The notes: generated from the letters alone by a model not told the origin. Shown: positions 54,032-63,284, numbered from the stretch's first letter. The stretch is 64,000 bases of DNA from Chloroflexota bacterium (GCA_009773005.1 WOUT01000017.1:30721-94720); one strand, 5' to 3'. A program made the numbers and translations.

Positions 54032-55240
54032 TTATCTTAACAAGAAGTCCCACGGGTTGACTCTGCCAAAGACGGCATTGCGCAGTTCAAAGTGCAAATG
54101 CGGACCGGAGGAGTTGCCGGTGTTGCCTAAGCCTGCGATCACATCGCCCTGGTAGATATAATCTCCGCAGCCTTTTGCCATCGTATCCAAATGGGCATAA
54201 ACAGACTGCCATCCATTGCCATGGTCAACGATGATAAGATTGCCATAACCGTTGTTGTTCCATCCCGAGTAAACCACCACGCCGTCGTCAACTGCAAAAA
54301 TGGCATTGCCAATCTTACCGGCAATATCAATACCGTTGTGGTTGGTAGAAGGAGAGTAATCAAAGCCTGAGAGCCACGTTTCAGTGGATGGCCAGATAAA
54401 TGTGCCATTTCCGATTGGGCCGTCAAGGATTGCGCCGCAGAAGCCCGGTCCTAACGTGGAAGCAGTTGCCGCGTTCTCGCGTGTAAAAGTGGGCAGCCAA
54501 TCTGTAAATTCGCCGTAACCGTTAGGGACAAATACAAAAGTTCCTTCCGGGATATTTGGCAGTGAAAGATCACCGAGCGTGCTTCGATCAAGGTGATTGC
54601 CTGGCCAGTCAATGATCACATCAGGCGTGACGTTGAAAAACTTTGCTACGCCATTTAATCCGTCGCCGGTGAACCATTGGTGAATTGCGCCATCAAATGG
54701 AGGGATTAAAATTGCCACTCCTGGTAATATGTTGTTTGGGTTATCTCCAAGAATGTGCCGGTTGCTCCACAGCAGCGTTTCAGGTTTTAAACCAAATTTT
54801 TCAGCAATCCCAAAAAGGGTATCCCCTTTAACAATCTCATATTCGATTATATCTGCACGCTGTTTTGCCGGCTGGTTGGTGTGCAATTGCACCAGCCGGT
54901 TGATGCCAAAGCTACTGGAAAGGACTGGTAAAAAATCATCAGAAACCGGAAGGATTGGCGTGGTTGCAAGCGCTTCTGAGGTACTTGTTTCAATAGGGCT
55001 ATTCTTCTGCGCTTGCAGGAAGAACTTGCTCATCACCCACAACACCAGGATCACCAGAATGATGGATGCAGCGGCTGTGCCGATATGCAGTGCAGTTTCG
55101 CCTAATCCGAGATGCAAGATTCGATTCCAGATCTGTCCCGCTGATGCAGAGACTTTTTGGGTTGAAGTTTCTTCAAACTCAAGATTTTGCAATTCGTCTT
55201 CAGGTATTTTGCCTGAAGGGTTAGATGAATTTTGTGTCAT
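54032..55240 (-). CDS. LysM and M23 peptidase-domain cell-wall protein (paralogue)
   Basis: A 402-residue protein with the same architecture as 49446-50540: a cytoplasmic acidic N-terminus, one membrane helix (ASIILVILVLWVMSKFFL), a LysM motif (YEIVKGDTLFGIAEKFGLKP), a second LysM-like region and an M23 domain with HNGIDIA and HLHFELRN zinc-ligand motifs. It ends with RVNPWDFLLR, where the paralogue ends INPWQVLP. Both are probably used in cell-wall remodelling during growth or division. Monocistronic, with its own terminator. Confidence 0.9.
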   Translation of the reverse strand: MTQNSSNPSGKIPEDELQNLEFEETSTQKVSASAGQIWNRILHLGLGETALHIGTAAASIILVILVLWVMSKFFLQAQKNSPIETSTSEALATTPILPVSDDFLPVLSSSFGINRLVQLHTNQPAKQRADIIEYEIVKGDTLFGIAEKFGLKPETLLWSNRHILGDNPNNILPGVAILIPPFDGAIHQWFTGDGLNGVAKFFNVTPDVIIDWPGNHLDRSTLGDLSLPNIPEGTFVFVPNGYGEFTDWLPTFTRENAATASTLGPGFCGAILDGPIGNGTFIWPSTETWLSGFDYSPSTNHNGIDIAGKIGNAIFAVDDGVVVYSGWNNNGYGNLIIVDHGNGWQSVYAHLDTMAKGCGDYIYQGDVIAGLGNTGNSSGPHLHFELRNAVFGRVNPWDFLLR

Positions 55241-55410
55241 TCTTTACCTCGAAAAAAATCATAACATCTTGAACCCGAATGGTCAAGTTTGACGGATTTA
55301 GTGTTAACCCCTTTTATTTGGAGGTGGTCATATATCTAATGACCTGTAAAAATTTGGAGGTCCTGCGAATCGTGTTAAAATAAACCCATTCATCGATAGA
55401 GAGGTGTTCC

Positions 55411-57225
55411 ATGACTGAACCCATTCTTGTGGCTGTCGCCTGGCCTTATGCTAACGCCGAGATCCATGTTGGTAATCTGACAGGGTCATATCTGCCGGCT
55501 GATATTTTTGCGCGTTATCAACGCATGCAAGGTAGAAAAGTGTTAATGGTCTCAGGATCAGATTCTCATGGCACGCCCATCACCGTTCGGGCTGACGCTG
55601 AAAAGACGACCCCTTATGCTGTATATCAACGATATCATGCCGGATTCATTGAGCTCTTCCAACAACTTGGCTTAACCTATGATTTGTTCACGAGCACCCA
55701 TACTTACAACCACCAAAAAGTTGCCCAGAATATGTTTCTGGCATTAAAAAAGAATGGTTATTTATTTACCGAAAGTCAGATGCAATGGTACGCCCCCAGC
55801 CAGAAGAGGTTCTTGCCAGATCGATATGTTGAAGGAACGTGTTATATCTGCGGTTATGAGAATGCCCGCAGTGACCAATGTGATAAATGTGGCAGCCTCC
55901 TAGATTCCGGCAAATTGGTCAGTCCGCGTTCCAAGATAGACGACTCTACACCCGAGTTACGCGCTACTGAGCATTATTATCTTGATTTGAGCCGCCTGCA
56001 AGATCTGGTTGTGGAGTTTCTGAAGCTCAGGGATACTTATTGGCGCCCTAACGTGATACGACAGTCACTTGGTCAAATCCTCGCCGAGAATTTGCATGGC
56101 AGAGCCATCACGCGCGATCTGGATTGGGGAATTCCACTCCCGGAAGAAGGATTGCCTGAAGGTAAGGAATGGGAGAGTAAACGGCTCTATGTCTGGTTCG
56201 AGGCAGTCATTGGCTACCTTTCCGCGTCAATCGAATGGAGTCAGGCTACAGGCGACCCGCAAGCCTGGCGAACCTGGTGGCAAGATCAGGATTCCCGCGC
56301 CTATTATTTCATCGGAAAAGACAACATCCCTTTCCATGCCATCATTTGGCCGGCAGAATTGATCGGTGCGGGCAGACAGTTTGACGAACAAATGGGCAGC
56401 CCGAATCCTGCAACACTTGTGCTTCCCTATGATGTGCCTGCCAATGAGTTTATGAACCTCGAAGGTCAAAAGATCTCAGGCGGTCGCAACTGGGCTGTTT
56501 GGGCAAAAGATTTTCTCACGCGCTACGATGCGGATGCGTTACGATATTACCTGACAGTGAATATGCCCGAATCCAAAGACACCGATTGGGATTGGGATGA
56601 GTTTTTCCACCGTAACAATGATGAACTGGTAGCCACCTGGGGTAACCTTGCAAACCGGGTGCTTTCATTCGCATTCAAGTATTGGGATGGGATAGTGCCC
56701 GACCCAGGGAAATTAACCCCTCTGGATGTCGACCTTATAAACACGATTGAAGACGGATTCAAAACGGTCGGTGAAGAATTAGACAAAGTTCATCTTCGCA
56801 GCGCGCTGGCTGAAGTCATGCGCCTGGCATCAGAAGTGAACAAATATTTGGATCAGACCGCCCCTTGGCAGCAGGTGAAGATTGATAAGGATGTGGCAGG
56901 CAGAGCGATTTATGCTGCATTGAGAGCCATAGATTCCTTAAAGGTCCTCTTTGCCCCGTTCTTGCCCTTCAGCAGCGATAAACTGCATGGCTTTATGGGT
57001 TATTCGGGAAGCCTGTTTGGCACACAAAGCGTCGAGACTTGCTCTGACCAGCTGGGTGAGAACACTGTACTGCGGTATGATCCGAAGAGTGCAACCGGAA
57101 AGTGGGAACCCAGTCAGTTGCAACCTGGTCAGGTCTTGCAGCAGCCCCATGCTTTGTTTAAAAAATTGGACGCGGTCATTATTGAAGAGGAACGGGAAAG
57201 AATGGGTAAAGCAAAACCAGTTTAG
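55411..57225 (+). CDS. metG: Methionyl-tRNA synthetase
   Basis: A 604-residue class I synthetase. HIGH appears as HVGN (19-22) after WPYANAE, the zinc knuckle has C144, C147, C157 and C160, and the KMSKS loop is KISGG (about 354-358), a KISxS-like variant seen in several lineages. The anticodon-binding helical domain follows, with WGNLANRVLSFAFKYW. There is no C-terminal EMAP/tRNA-binding extension. A promoter-like TAAAAT (55376-55381) precedes it; no T-box is visible. Confidence 0.95.
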   Translation: MTEPILVAVAWPYANAEIHVGNLTGSYLPADIFARYQRMQGRKVLMVSGSDSHGTPITVRADAEKTTPYAVYQRYHAGFIELFQQLGLTYDLFTSTHTYNHQKVAQNMFLALKKNGYLFTESQMQWYAPSQKRFLPDRYVEGTCYICGYENARSDQCDKCGSLLDSGKLVSPRSKIDDSTPELRATEHYYLDLSRLQDLVVEFLKLRDTYWRPNVIRQSLGQILAENLHGRAITRDLDWGIPLPEEGLPEGKEWESKRLYVWFEAVIGYLSASIEWSQATGDPQAWRTWWQDQDSRAYYFIGKDNIPFHAIIWPAELIGAGRQFDEQMGSPNPATLVLPYDVPANEFMNLEGQKISGGRNWAVWAKDFLTRYDADALRYYLTVNMPESKDTDWDWDEFFHRNNDELVATWGNLANRVLSFAFKYWDGIVPDPGKLTPLDVDLINTIEDGFKTVGEELDKVHLRSALAEVMRLASEVNKYLDQTAPWQQVKIDKDVAGRAIYAALRAIDSLKVLFAPFLPFSSDKLHGFMGYSGSLFGTQSVETCSDQLGENTVLRYDPKSATGKWEPSQLQPGQVLQQPHALFKKLDAVIIEEERERMGKAKPV

Positions 57226-57233
57226 AAGAAATC

Positions 57234-57262
57234 GCCGGTGGGTATTCCCTCCGGCTTTTGAT
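57234..57262 (+). terminator. Terminator after metG
   Basis: GCCGG-T-GGG (57234-57242) pairs with CCC-T-CCGGC (57247-57255) with one internal mismatch, followed by TTTTGATTTA. Confidence 0.75.
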
Positions 57263-57973
57263 TTATTTTATACCCCACAACGCACAGCGGATCCAGTTTG
57301 GCAGCGCTTTGAGTATTGGGTACATGATCTCTTGAGCGCGGTCATGGAATTCACCGCTTTCATAGATCTCCCCTCCCAGTGGATCAACCAGATCGCTCAC
57401 CCCGCGCAAGATCAAGCAACGGATTTGATTTTGTTGAGCCGTCCAGGCAATCGCTCCGGATTCCCAATCCGCAGCAATGGCAGAATAATCATCCATCAGT
57501 TTATAGACGAGATCAGGGTCGATATCCTGATCCGCTGAGACTAAACGAACTTTTCTGACATTCTGTGGAAACGGCTCGTTGAGAAATGAAAGGTCAAGTT
57601 GCGTCGAATAATGAGAAATCGCTGCCGCCGGGTCTCCCATCCGTTCATAGATATCATAGACAAGGGTTTGCTCCACGAGAAGGAGTTCACCGACATGTGT
57701 TTTTCCAGCCAAACCGCCGCATGTGCCAATATTGATGAGCAATCCTGGGTTCCAGTGGTCGATCGCATATTGTGCGCTGGCAGCAGCCGAGATTTTTCCC
57801 CAACCACCGTGAAACAGAACCGTACTTTTTCCGGCAATTGAGGTGTAAAAATATGTTCCAAAAGGGGTTTTTTGAACAGTGGGGTCTTTATAAAATCTTA
57901 AAACAGTTTCCCATTCAGCATTGGCAGATACCAGAACAATAACCTGGAACTCTTCTTTTCGCCAAGAATGCAT
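57263..57973 (-). CDS. Nucleoside phosphorylase-family nucleosidase (MTA/SAH nucleosidase-like)
   Basis: A 236-residue enzyme of the PNP/UDP family; the ATG of MHSWRKEEF is preceded by GGGGAGGAAAC, so the earlier in-frame TTG is unlikely. The phosphate/ribose-side motif GLLINIGTCGGLAGKTHVGELLLV and the late DWESGAIAWTAQQNQ, RGVSDLVDPLGGEIY with the catalytic aspartate are typical of 5'-methylthioadenosine/S-adenosylhomocysteine nucleosidases. Exact substrate is not certain. It lies 38 bases after the glycosyltransferase gene. Confidence 0.82.
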   Translation of the reverse strand: MHSWRKEEFQVIVLVSANAEWETVLRFYKDPTVQKTPFGTYFYTSIAGKSTVLFHGGWGKISAAASAQYAIDHWNPGLLINIGTCGGLAGKTHVGELLLVEQTLVYDIYERMGDPAAAISHYSTQLDLSFLNEPFPQNVRKVRLVSADQDIDPDLVYKLMDDYSAIAADWESGAIAWTAQQNQIRCLILRGVSDLVDPLGGEIYESGEFHDRAQEIMYPILKALPNWIRCALWGIK

Positions 57974-58011
57974 GTTTCCTCCCCGGAAATCTGATAAGCG
58001 CTCTGGCGAAT

Positions 58012-59202
58012 TCAATTTATTTCCAGATGATGAGAATTGCGGCTTTGTTGTGATGCCTTTTGAAACTGATTAGATTCACAGGCCTTCCATAGAATTTCAG
58101 CGACTGCATAAGCCGATTGCGGGAGACCGAGCATTTGTGCGTTGATAGCCCTTTTCTTCAACAGTGTTCGGTCGTCTCTCATAAGGTGGCTGAGCATTTC
58201 AAGGATTTCAACAGGTGATTGCGCCATATCTGCTGCGCCGTAGGCTGTGACATATTCAGCATTACCGGTCTCTTGCCCCGGGATGACCTCGATCAACATC
58301 ATAGGCAAACCACTTGCTAAAGACTCGGTAACGATTAACCCGCCGGCTTTACAAATTAACAGGTCAGACGCTTTCATCAAGGCGGGCATATTTTCAACAA
58401 AGTCATATACGTAAGCAGGGATGTGCCAATCGAATTGGGTGATCTCATGGTATAGCGTTTGATCTTTTCCGGCAACCACGGCGACCTGCAGCCCGCCGCC
58501 AAAATGATTGATCACATTGAGCGCATCAATCAACCTGTCCACTCGTTTGCTGCCCACAGCCAGGATGGTTGGAATGTCTGGCTTCCAGCCCAATTCTTTT
58601 CGAATCGCGTTTTTATCTCTTTTCTCGTTGGCGATCGCAGGTGAAACAGGAATACCGGTGATAGCAATTTTCTCAGGGGGTAAACCGTAGCTCATGGCAA
58701 GATCGGCAACCAATTTATTAGGTACCAGGCAGCCAGTTACTTTGCGGTGGAACCAGAGCCTGTGCACCGTTGAAAGATCGGTCACCACGGTATAAAAAGG
58801 CGCCCTGTGTTTCTTGGTTGAAAAAAATGAACTGACTGGTGATTGATAAGACGGGTATGTGGATATAACGACATCCGGTTTATGCCGTCTGAATACTTCC
58901 CGCATTGTTTCGTTCATCAACACCACGAGGGACTGTTCCAACAAGATGGTCGGAATAGGGTTATCGCTGGCTTGATACCCCAATTGATATAGTTCAGGAA
59001 CATTGCGTATATAGTTATCATAATCGGACTGCGAATCGCGTAAAAATGCAGGCGTTGAAGGTTCATCCAGTGGATTGACGATCTCCACCTCAACGCTGTT
59101 TGCATATTTTTCTTCGAGCGCCTCCAGGATTGCATTTGCAGCGCTACGATGACCAAAACCAGCGTCGGCAGTCAAAATTAAAATACGTTTCTTTATTTCC
59201 AT
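58012..59202 (-). CDS. MGDG synthase-like glycosyltransferase (GT28-type)
   Basis: A 396-residue glycosyltransferase; start at ATG 59202 after GAGGGG, in place of an upstream TTG. The N-terminus ILILTADAGFGHRSAANAI is the glycine/histidine signature of the monogalactosyldiacylglycerol synthase and processive diacylglycerol glucosyltransferase group. The donor-binding half has GSKRVDRLIDAL and LLICKAGGLIVTESLASGLPMMLI, which fits UDP-sugar binding. It probably adds sugar to diacylglycerol to make membrane glycolipids; the sugar is unknown. Confidence 0.85.
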   Translation of the reverse strand: MEIKKRILILTADAGFGHRSAANAILEALEEKYANSVEVEIVNPLDEPSTPAFLRDSQSDYDNYIRNVPELYQLGYQASDNPIPTILLEQSLVVLMNETMREVFRRHKPDVVISTYPSYQSPVSSFFSTKKHRAPFYTVVTDLSTVHRLWFHRKVTGCLVPNKLVADLAMSYGLPPEKIAITGIPVSPAIANEKRDKNAIRKELGWKPDIPTILAVGSKRVDRLIDALNVINHFGGGLQVAVVAGKDQTLYHEITQFDWHIPAYVYDFVENMPALMKASDLLICKAGGLIVTESLASGLPMMLIEVIPGQETGNAEYVTAYGAADMAQSPVEILEMLSHLMRDDRTLLKKRAINAQMLGLPQSAYAVAEILWKACESNQFQKASQQSRNSHHLEIN

Positions 59203-59220
59203 ATTACCCCTCGGTGACAA

Positions 59221-59751
59221 TTAATTGCACTCTGACCAGTTTTCTGATGGCAAGTTGCCCTGTAGATACCTCACGATAAGCTGCAGCGCAACTCTGGCGG
59301 AGTCTTCTTTGTTTTTAACCCGATCACCCTTCCAGCAAAACCTCCATGCCCAATCCCCATCAGGGGCGCTCATGCCCACCCAGACCGTGCCGACCGGTTT
59401 TTCGGCAGTTCCACCGCCAGGGCCGGCGATCCCGCTGATTGAGACGCCCAGAATGGACTCCAATGGAAATCCGCCAGATAATGCTTTGCGAACCCCGCGC
59501 GCCATTTCGATCACGGTTTGTTTACTAACCGCGCCATATTTTTGCAGGGTTTCATGATTCACCCCTAACAGATACTCTTTTACTTCATAAGCGTATGCAG
59601 TTACGCTGCCCAGATAATATTCTGATGAACCCGGTATGTTGGTGACAAGGTGACCTACCAGACCACCGGTGCAAGATTCAGCTACGGTCAATTTCATCGC
59701 ATTGGCGCGCAAGAGATCCCCAATTTGTTCTTCCAGTAAAAGTTGGTTCAA
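59221..59751 (-). CDS. pncC: Nicotinamide-nucleotide amidase (CinA C-terminal domain type)
   Basis: A 176-residue protein equal to the CinA C-terminal domain alone, starting at TTG 59751 after GGAG. The key blocks LTVAESCTGGLVGHLVTNIPGSS and GVSISGIAGPGGGTAEKPVGTVW are intact, with the catalytic serine in the SCTGG motif. PncC deamidates nicotinamide mononucleotide in NAD recycling. It precedes the glycosyltransferase gene by 18 bases and may be co-transcribed with it. Confidence 0.92.
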   Translation of the reverse strand: MNQLLLEEQIGDLLRANAMKLTVAESCTGGLVGHLVTNIPGSSEYYLGSVTAYAYEVKEYLLGVNHETLQKYGAVSKQTVIEMARGVRKALSGGFPLESILGVSISGIAGPGGGTAEKPVGTVWVGMSAPDGDWAWRFCWKGDRVKNKEDSARVALQLIVRYLQGNLPSENWSECN

Positions 59752-59898
59752 TGCGTCTCCAAATAATCAAGATGGTTTATTATATCGCGATGGAGACTTC
59801 TTGGATGGAGTGTAATGAGCGAGTAACGCATTTTTTTGGCGAACTGCTTGACGATTTATTTGTTTTTGAATAGAATGTAATCAACTGAATAATGCTTT

Positions 59899-60012
59899 TC
59901 TGGTGCCTCTCCCCCGGATGGGAGGGCTTAAAGGCGAAACCGGTGCAAAGCCCGGTACTGTAGCGCAACTGTGATTCAGAAACCTTCTGATAAGTCAGGT
60001 CGCCCGCCAGAA
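59899..60012 (+). promoter_or_regulatory. Cobalamin riboswitch
   Basis: The conserved parts of a B12-sensing leader appear in order: GGTGCC (59902-59907), a GGGAGGG-type segment, AAAGGCGAAACCGGTGCAAA-like core, CGGTACTGTAGCGCAACTGT, a variable hairpin (CAGAA/TTCTG), and the B12 box AGTCAGGTCGCCCGCC (59993-60008). It controls the importer genes that follow, reducing expression when cobalamin is plentiful. Confidence 0.9.
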
Positions 60013-60072
60013 GAGCGTGTCACCACACTCTCGCATTAAGGAGGTGGGCACTCGTCAAAAAAGAACCGACGA

Positions 60073-60102
60073 AAACCCTGTCCAATGCGGCAGGGATTTT
60101 TA
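60073..60102 (+). terminator. Terminator-like expression platform of the riboswitch
   Basis: ACCCTG (about 60075-60080) and CAGGG (60091-60095) form a stem flanked by A and T runs (ending ATTTTT) 60 bases before the first importer gene, as expected for riboswitch-controlled termination. Confidence 0.6.
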
Positions 60103-60157
60103 ATTCCACTGCTGCCTGTCGTGAAGATTCATTTTTTAGATATGGAAAAGGTAAATC

Positions 60158-61111
60158 ATGAAAAAGTTCAAACAAAGTCTATTGTATTTGATCATCCTCG
60201 GCGCTTTGCTTGCAGGGTGTGTGTCACAACCAGCGCCCGTTATAGTTCCAACGCTTGAGCCGACCGCCACTTTTTCACCCATCCAGGTAGTGGATGGACT
60301 TGATCGGAGCATTACTCTTGACCAACCCGCACAGCGGATCGTCTCGTTAGCCCCATCAGCCAGCGAGATATTGTTCGCAGTGGGCGCTGGCAGCCAGGTG
60401 GTAGGGCGCGACAGTTTCTCAAATTACCCAGAAATGGTCAAGGAGATTCAAGACGTGGGTGGTTCGATGGGAAATTATTCTTATGAAATGATCGCAAGTC
60501 TCACCCCTGATTTAGTGGTGGCAGCGGAGATCAACACACCGGAGCAAGTCAAAGCGCTCGAAGACCTGGGTTTGACTGTTTACTATATCGCGAATCCGTC
60601 AGGTATGGATGGTTTGTATCCCATTCTGGATACTCTTGGAGCCCTTACCGGTCATTCAGCCGAGGCAACGGTTCTTGTGGATTCCCTAAAAGCCAGAGTG
60701 GAAGCTGTGGCTGGAACAATTGCGAAAACCGAGTCACGCCCGGTCGTGTTTTATGAATTGGACGGTTCTGAACCAGCAAAACCCTGGACGCCCGGCCCAG
60801 GCACTTTTTTGGATCAATTGATCCAGATGGCAGGGGGGATTAATTTGGGCTCATCCTTGACCAGCGCCTGGGCGCAAATCAGCGTAGAAGAGCTACTGGT
60901 GCAGGACCCGGATTTGATCTTGCTTGGGGATTCGATCTACGGGATGACTCCTGACCAAGTGGCTGCCCGACCCGGCTGGGAAAACCTGAAAGCGATCAAA
61001 CAGAACCAGATATTTGGTTTCAATGACGATCTGGTCAGCCGTCCCGGTCCACGGCTTGTGGACGGTCTTGAAGCATTGGCAAAATTGATCCATCCGGAGT
61101 TATACAAATAG
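60158..61111 (+). CDS. btuF: Cobalamin ABC importer, substrate-binding lipoprotein
   Basis: A 317-residue lipoprotein (LLAGC signal; Pro/Thr linker) with a class III periplasmic-binding fold: RIVSLAPSASEILFAVGAGSQVVGR at the N-terminal lobe, a long connecting helix (about 155-190), and GMTPDQVAARPGWENLKAIKQNQIF in the second lobe. It is the BtuF/FecB type. The cobalamin riboswitch upstream makes vitamin B12 or a corrinoid the likely ligand, rather than a siderophore. It overlaps no neighbour but lies one base before the permease gene. Confidence 0.88.
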   Translation: MKKFKQSLLYLIILGALLAGCVSQPAPVIVPTLEPTATFSPIQVVDGLDRSITLDQPAQRIVSLAPSASEILFAVGAGSQVVGRDSFSNYPEMVKEIQDVGGSMGNYSYEMIASLTPDLVVAAEINTPEQVKALEDLGLTVYYIANPSGMDGLYPILDTLGALTGHSAEATVLVDSLKARVEAVAGTIAKTESRPVVFYELDGSEPAKPWTPGPGTFLDQLIQMAGGINLGSSLTSAWAQISVEELLVQDPDLILLGDSIYGMTPDQVAARPGWENLKAIKQNQIFGFNDDLVSRPGPRLVDGLEALAKLIHPELYK

Positions 61112-61112
61112 C

Positions 61113-62141
61113 ATGAAGATAACTGCCCGCCCATTGCTGATCAGCCTTGGGTATCTCTGCGCTGCATTTCTCATCAGTATTGTGGTGGGCAGTGTTTTTA
61201 TTCCTCCAGCAACATTACTCGACCTGATCACTTCTGCCTTACGCGGTGAGTCGTCGCCCTTTGATCCGAATGGAAGTTTTTCGACCATCTTATTCCAACT
61301 TCGACTACCTCGCACCGTTCTACTTTTGTTGGTCGGAGCTTCGCTGGCGGGCAGTGGATCGGCTTATCAGGGACTTTTCCGCAACCCTTTGGCTGACCCG
61401 TTTTTAATCGGCGTAGCCTCAGGCGCGGGGATGGGCGCGGTGATAGCCATGACCATCCAATGGCCTTACACACCTCTGGGTTTGCTGGCCGTGCCATTGG
61501 CAGCTTTCATCGGTGCGCTGCTGGCGGTTCTGGTGGTTTCGCAACTTGCCAGGGTTGGTAAAACCATCCCGACCACCAATTTGATCCTGGCAGGCGTGTC
61601 TGTGAGCGCATTTTCTTCGGCGGTCAGCTCGCTGTTAATGATTAACTCTAGCGGTGAGCTGCGCCGGGCGATCGTCTGGCTAATGGGCGGGTCTACCATG
61701 ACTGGTTGGGGGCCGGTGTTGGGGGTTCTTCCTTACGCAGCCATTGGATTAACAGCACTGCTCTTGTTAGGACATCCTCTCAACGTGCTGCAGTTTGGGG
61801 ATGAACAAGCCCAACAACTTGGCGTTCCGGTTCAGAAAGTCCGCCGTATTGTCATTGTGGCAGCCACGCTGGTAACCGCCGCAGCAGTGGCATTTGCCGG
61901 AGTGATCGGGTTTGTTGGGTTGGTTGTTCCGCATATCGTTCGAATCTTGTGGGGTGGAGACTATCGTCGTCTACTTCCTCTCTCCATGATCTGTGGCGCG
62001 GGTCTTTTGTTGATCACAGACGTCGCAGCCCGCACGATCATCGCTCCGCAAGAGATCCCGGTGGGTATCATCACAGCGCTGATGGGAGCGCCCTTCTTCC
62101 TGTGGGTGCTCAAGCGATCAAAATCGCAGAACTATTGGTGA
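61113..62141 (+). CDS. btuC: Cobalamin ABC importer, permease
   Basis: A 342-residue FecCD-family permease with about ten membrane helices. The conserved RLPRTVLLLLVGASLAGSG, GLFRNPLADPFLIGVASGAG and GFVGLVVPHIVRILWGGDYRRLLPLS blocks are those of BtuC/FhuB-type proteins, including the L-loop that contacts the ATPase. It would form the dimeric B12 channel. Confidence 0.92.
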   Translation: MKITARPLLISLGYLCAAFLISIVVGSVFIPPATLLDLITSALRGESSPFDPNGSFSTILFQLRLPRTVLLLLVGASLAGSGSAYQGLFRNPLADPFLIGVASGAGMGAVIAMTIQWPYTPLGLLAVPLAAFIGALLAVLVVSQLARVGKTIPTTNLILAGVSVSAFSSAVSSLLMINSSGELRRAIVWLMGGSTMTGWGPVLGVLPYAAIGLTALLLLGHPLNVLQFGDEQAQQLGVPVQKVRRIVIVAATLVTAAAVAFAGVIGFVGLVVPHIVRILWGGDYRRLLPLSMICGAGLLLITDVAARTIIAPQEIPVGIITALMGAPFFLWVLKRSKSQNYW

Positions 62142-62145
62142 AACC

Positions 62146-62958
62146 ATGTTGACTATAAAGAAGATTTGCGCCGGTTACAACGGGAAGATAATCCTGAAGG
62201 AGATAAGTCTGAATGTTGCCCAAGGGTCAGTGATAGCGTTGATCGGCCCGAATGGATCTGGAAAAACAACCCTGATCCGGACAGTCAGCGGTGTACTCCC
62301 ACCTGCGTCAGGTGATCTTTTATTTAATCGGGAAGATCTCACTGCCCTGAGCGTTCAGGAGCGTTCACGTGTGATCGCAGTTGTTCCACAGATGCGCACC
62401 CTCCCCCCGGCGTTTACTGTCAGAGAAGCGGTCACTTTGGGGCGCACTCCATATCTGAACTGGTTGGGACAAATTTCAGATCATGACCTTGAGATTATCA
62501 ACCAGGCTTTGACGCAGACAGACCTGCTCGATCTGGCAGAGCGCAATATTGGCGAACTCTCCGGTGGAGAACAGCAGCGTGTGCTCCTCGCCAGAGCCCT
62601 GGCGCAGCAAACCCCGGTCTTGCTGCTCGACGAACCCACAGCGCATTTGGATCTCCAGTATCAGGTCAGTTTTTTGGAAAAAGTGTATCGTCTTGCACAT
62701 CCCTCTCTGGATGAAATAAATAATGGTATTGAGAAAAGGGCGGTTTTGGTGGCGATCCACGACCTCAATTTACTTTCCCGTTATGCTGATCAGGTAGCTC
62801 TCATGGTCAACGGCCGGCTTGAATGTTTGGGAACCCCGGCAGAAGTACTGCGCCCGGAAATCTTGAGTAAGGCATATAACCTGCCATTGACCATCATCCA
62901 GGATCAAGGTTCCGGACTTTCGGCAGTCTTACCGGATCAACGCCCTTTTGAATTATAA
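62146..62958 (+). CDS. btuD: Cobalamin ABC importer, ATPase
   Basis: A 270-residue FecE/BtuD-type ATPase with Walker A GPNGSGKTT (about 33-41), signature LSGGEQQRVLLA, Walker B VLLLDEPTAHLDL, and the H-loop VAIHDLNLLSRYAD. It follows the permease by four bases. With BtuF and BtuC it completes a type II importer. Confidence 0.92.
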   Translation: MLTIKKICAGYNGKIILKEISLNVAQGSVIALIGPNGSGKTTLIRTVSGVLPPASGDLLFNREDLTALSVQERSRVIAVVPQMRTLPPAFTVREAVTLGRTPYLNWLGQISDHDLEIINQALTQTDLLDLAERNIGELSGGEQQRVLLARALAQQTPVLLLDEPTAHLDLQYQVSFLEKVYRLAHPSLDEINNGIEKRAVLVAIHDLNLLSRYADQVALMVNGRLECLGTPAEVLRPEILSKAYNLPLTIIQDQGSGLSAVLPDQRPFEL

Positions 62959-62983
62959 TTAAAAGGTAAGCAGAAAGAGAGTG

Positions 62984-63271
62984 ATGATGCTAATCAAAGT
63001 TACCCTGATCGCTACTTTTAAGATGATCGCTGGACAAAAATCTGTTTCAATTGAATTGGCTGATGGAAGTACTGTGCGCGACGCGGTCGACGCCATAATG
63101 AAACGTATTCCGGCATTAAAACCACATTGGTTGAACAAAGAAGGTAAGATTCAGGCGCACGTTCATATTTTCCTGAATGGGGATGATGTTTCAACGCTTA
63201 GTCAGGGGCTTGGAACAGTTTTGGTAGAAAATGATACCCTTGATTTTATTCCCCCGGTTGCAGGGGGCTAA
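62984..63271 (+). CDS. ThiS/MoaD-like ubiquitin-fold small protein
   Basis: A 95-residue protein beginning at ATG 62984 after AGAGAG, with GTG 62981 and a following ATG as alternatives. It has the beta-grasp pattern of MoaD/ThiS sulfur carriers, including VRDAVDAIMKRIPALKPHWLNKEGKIQAHVHIFLNGDD, and ends in PPVAGG, the double glycine used for thiocarboxylation. No MoaE, MoeB or ThiF lies nearby. It follows the B12 ATPase by about 25 bases, so it is probably in the riboswitch operon; the reason is unknown. Confidence 0.85.
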   Translation: MMLIKVTLIATFKMIAGQKSVSIELADGSTVRDAVDAIMKRIPALKPHWLNKEGKIQAHVHIFLNGDDVSTLSQGLGTVLVENDTLDFIPPVAGG

Positions 63272-63284
63272 GAATTATTGAACG

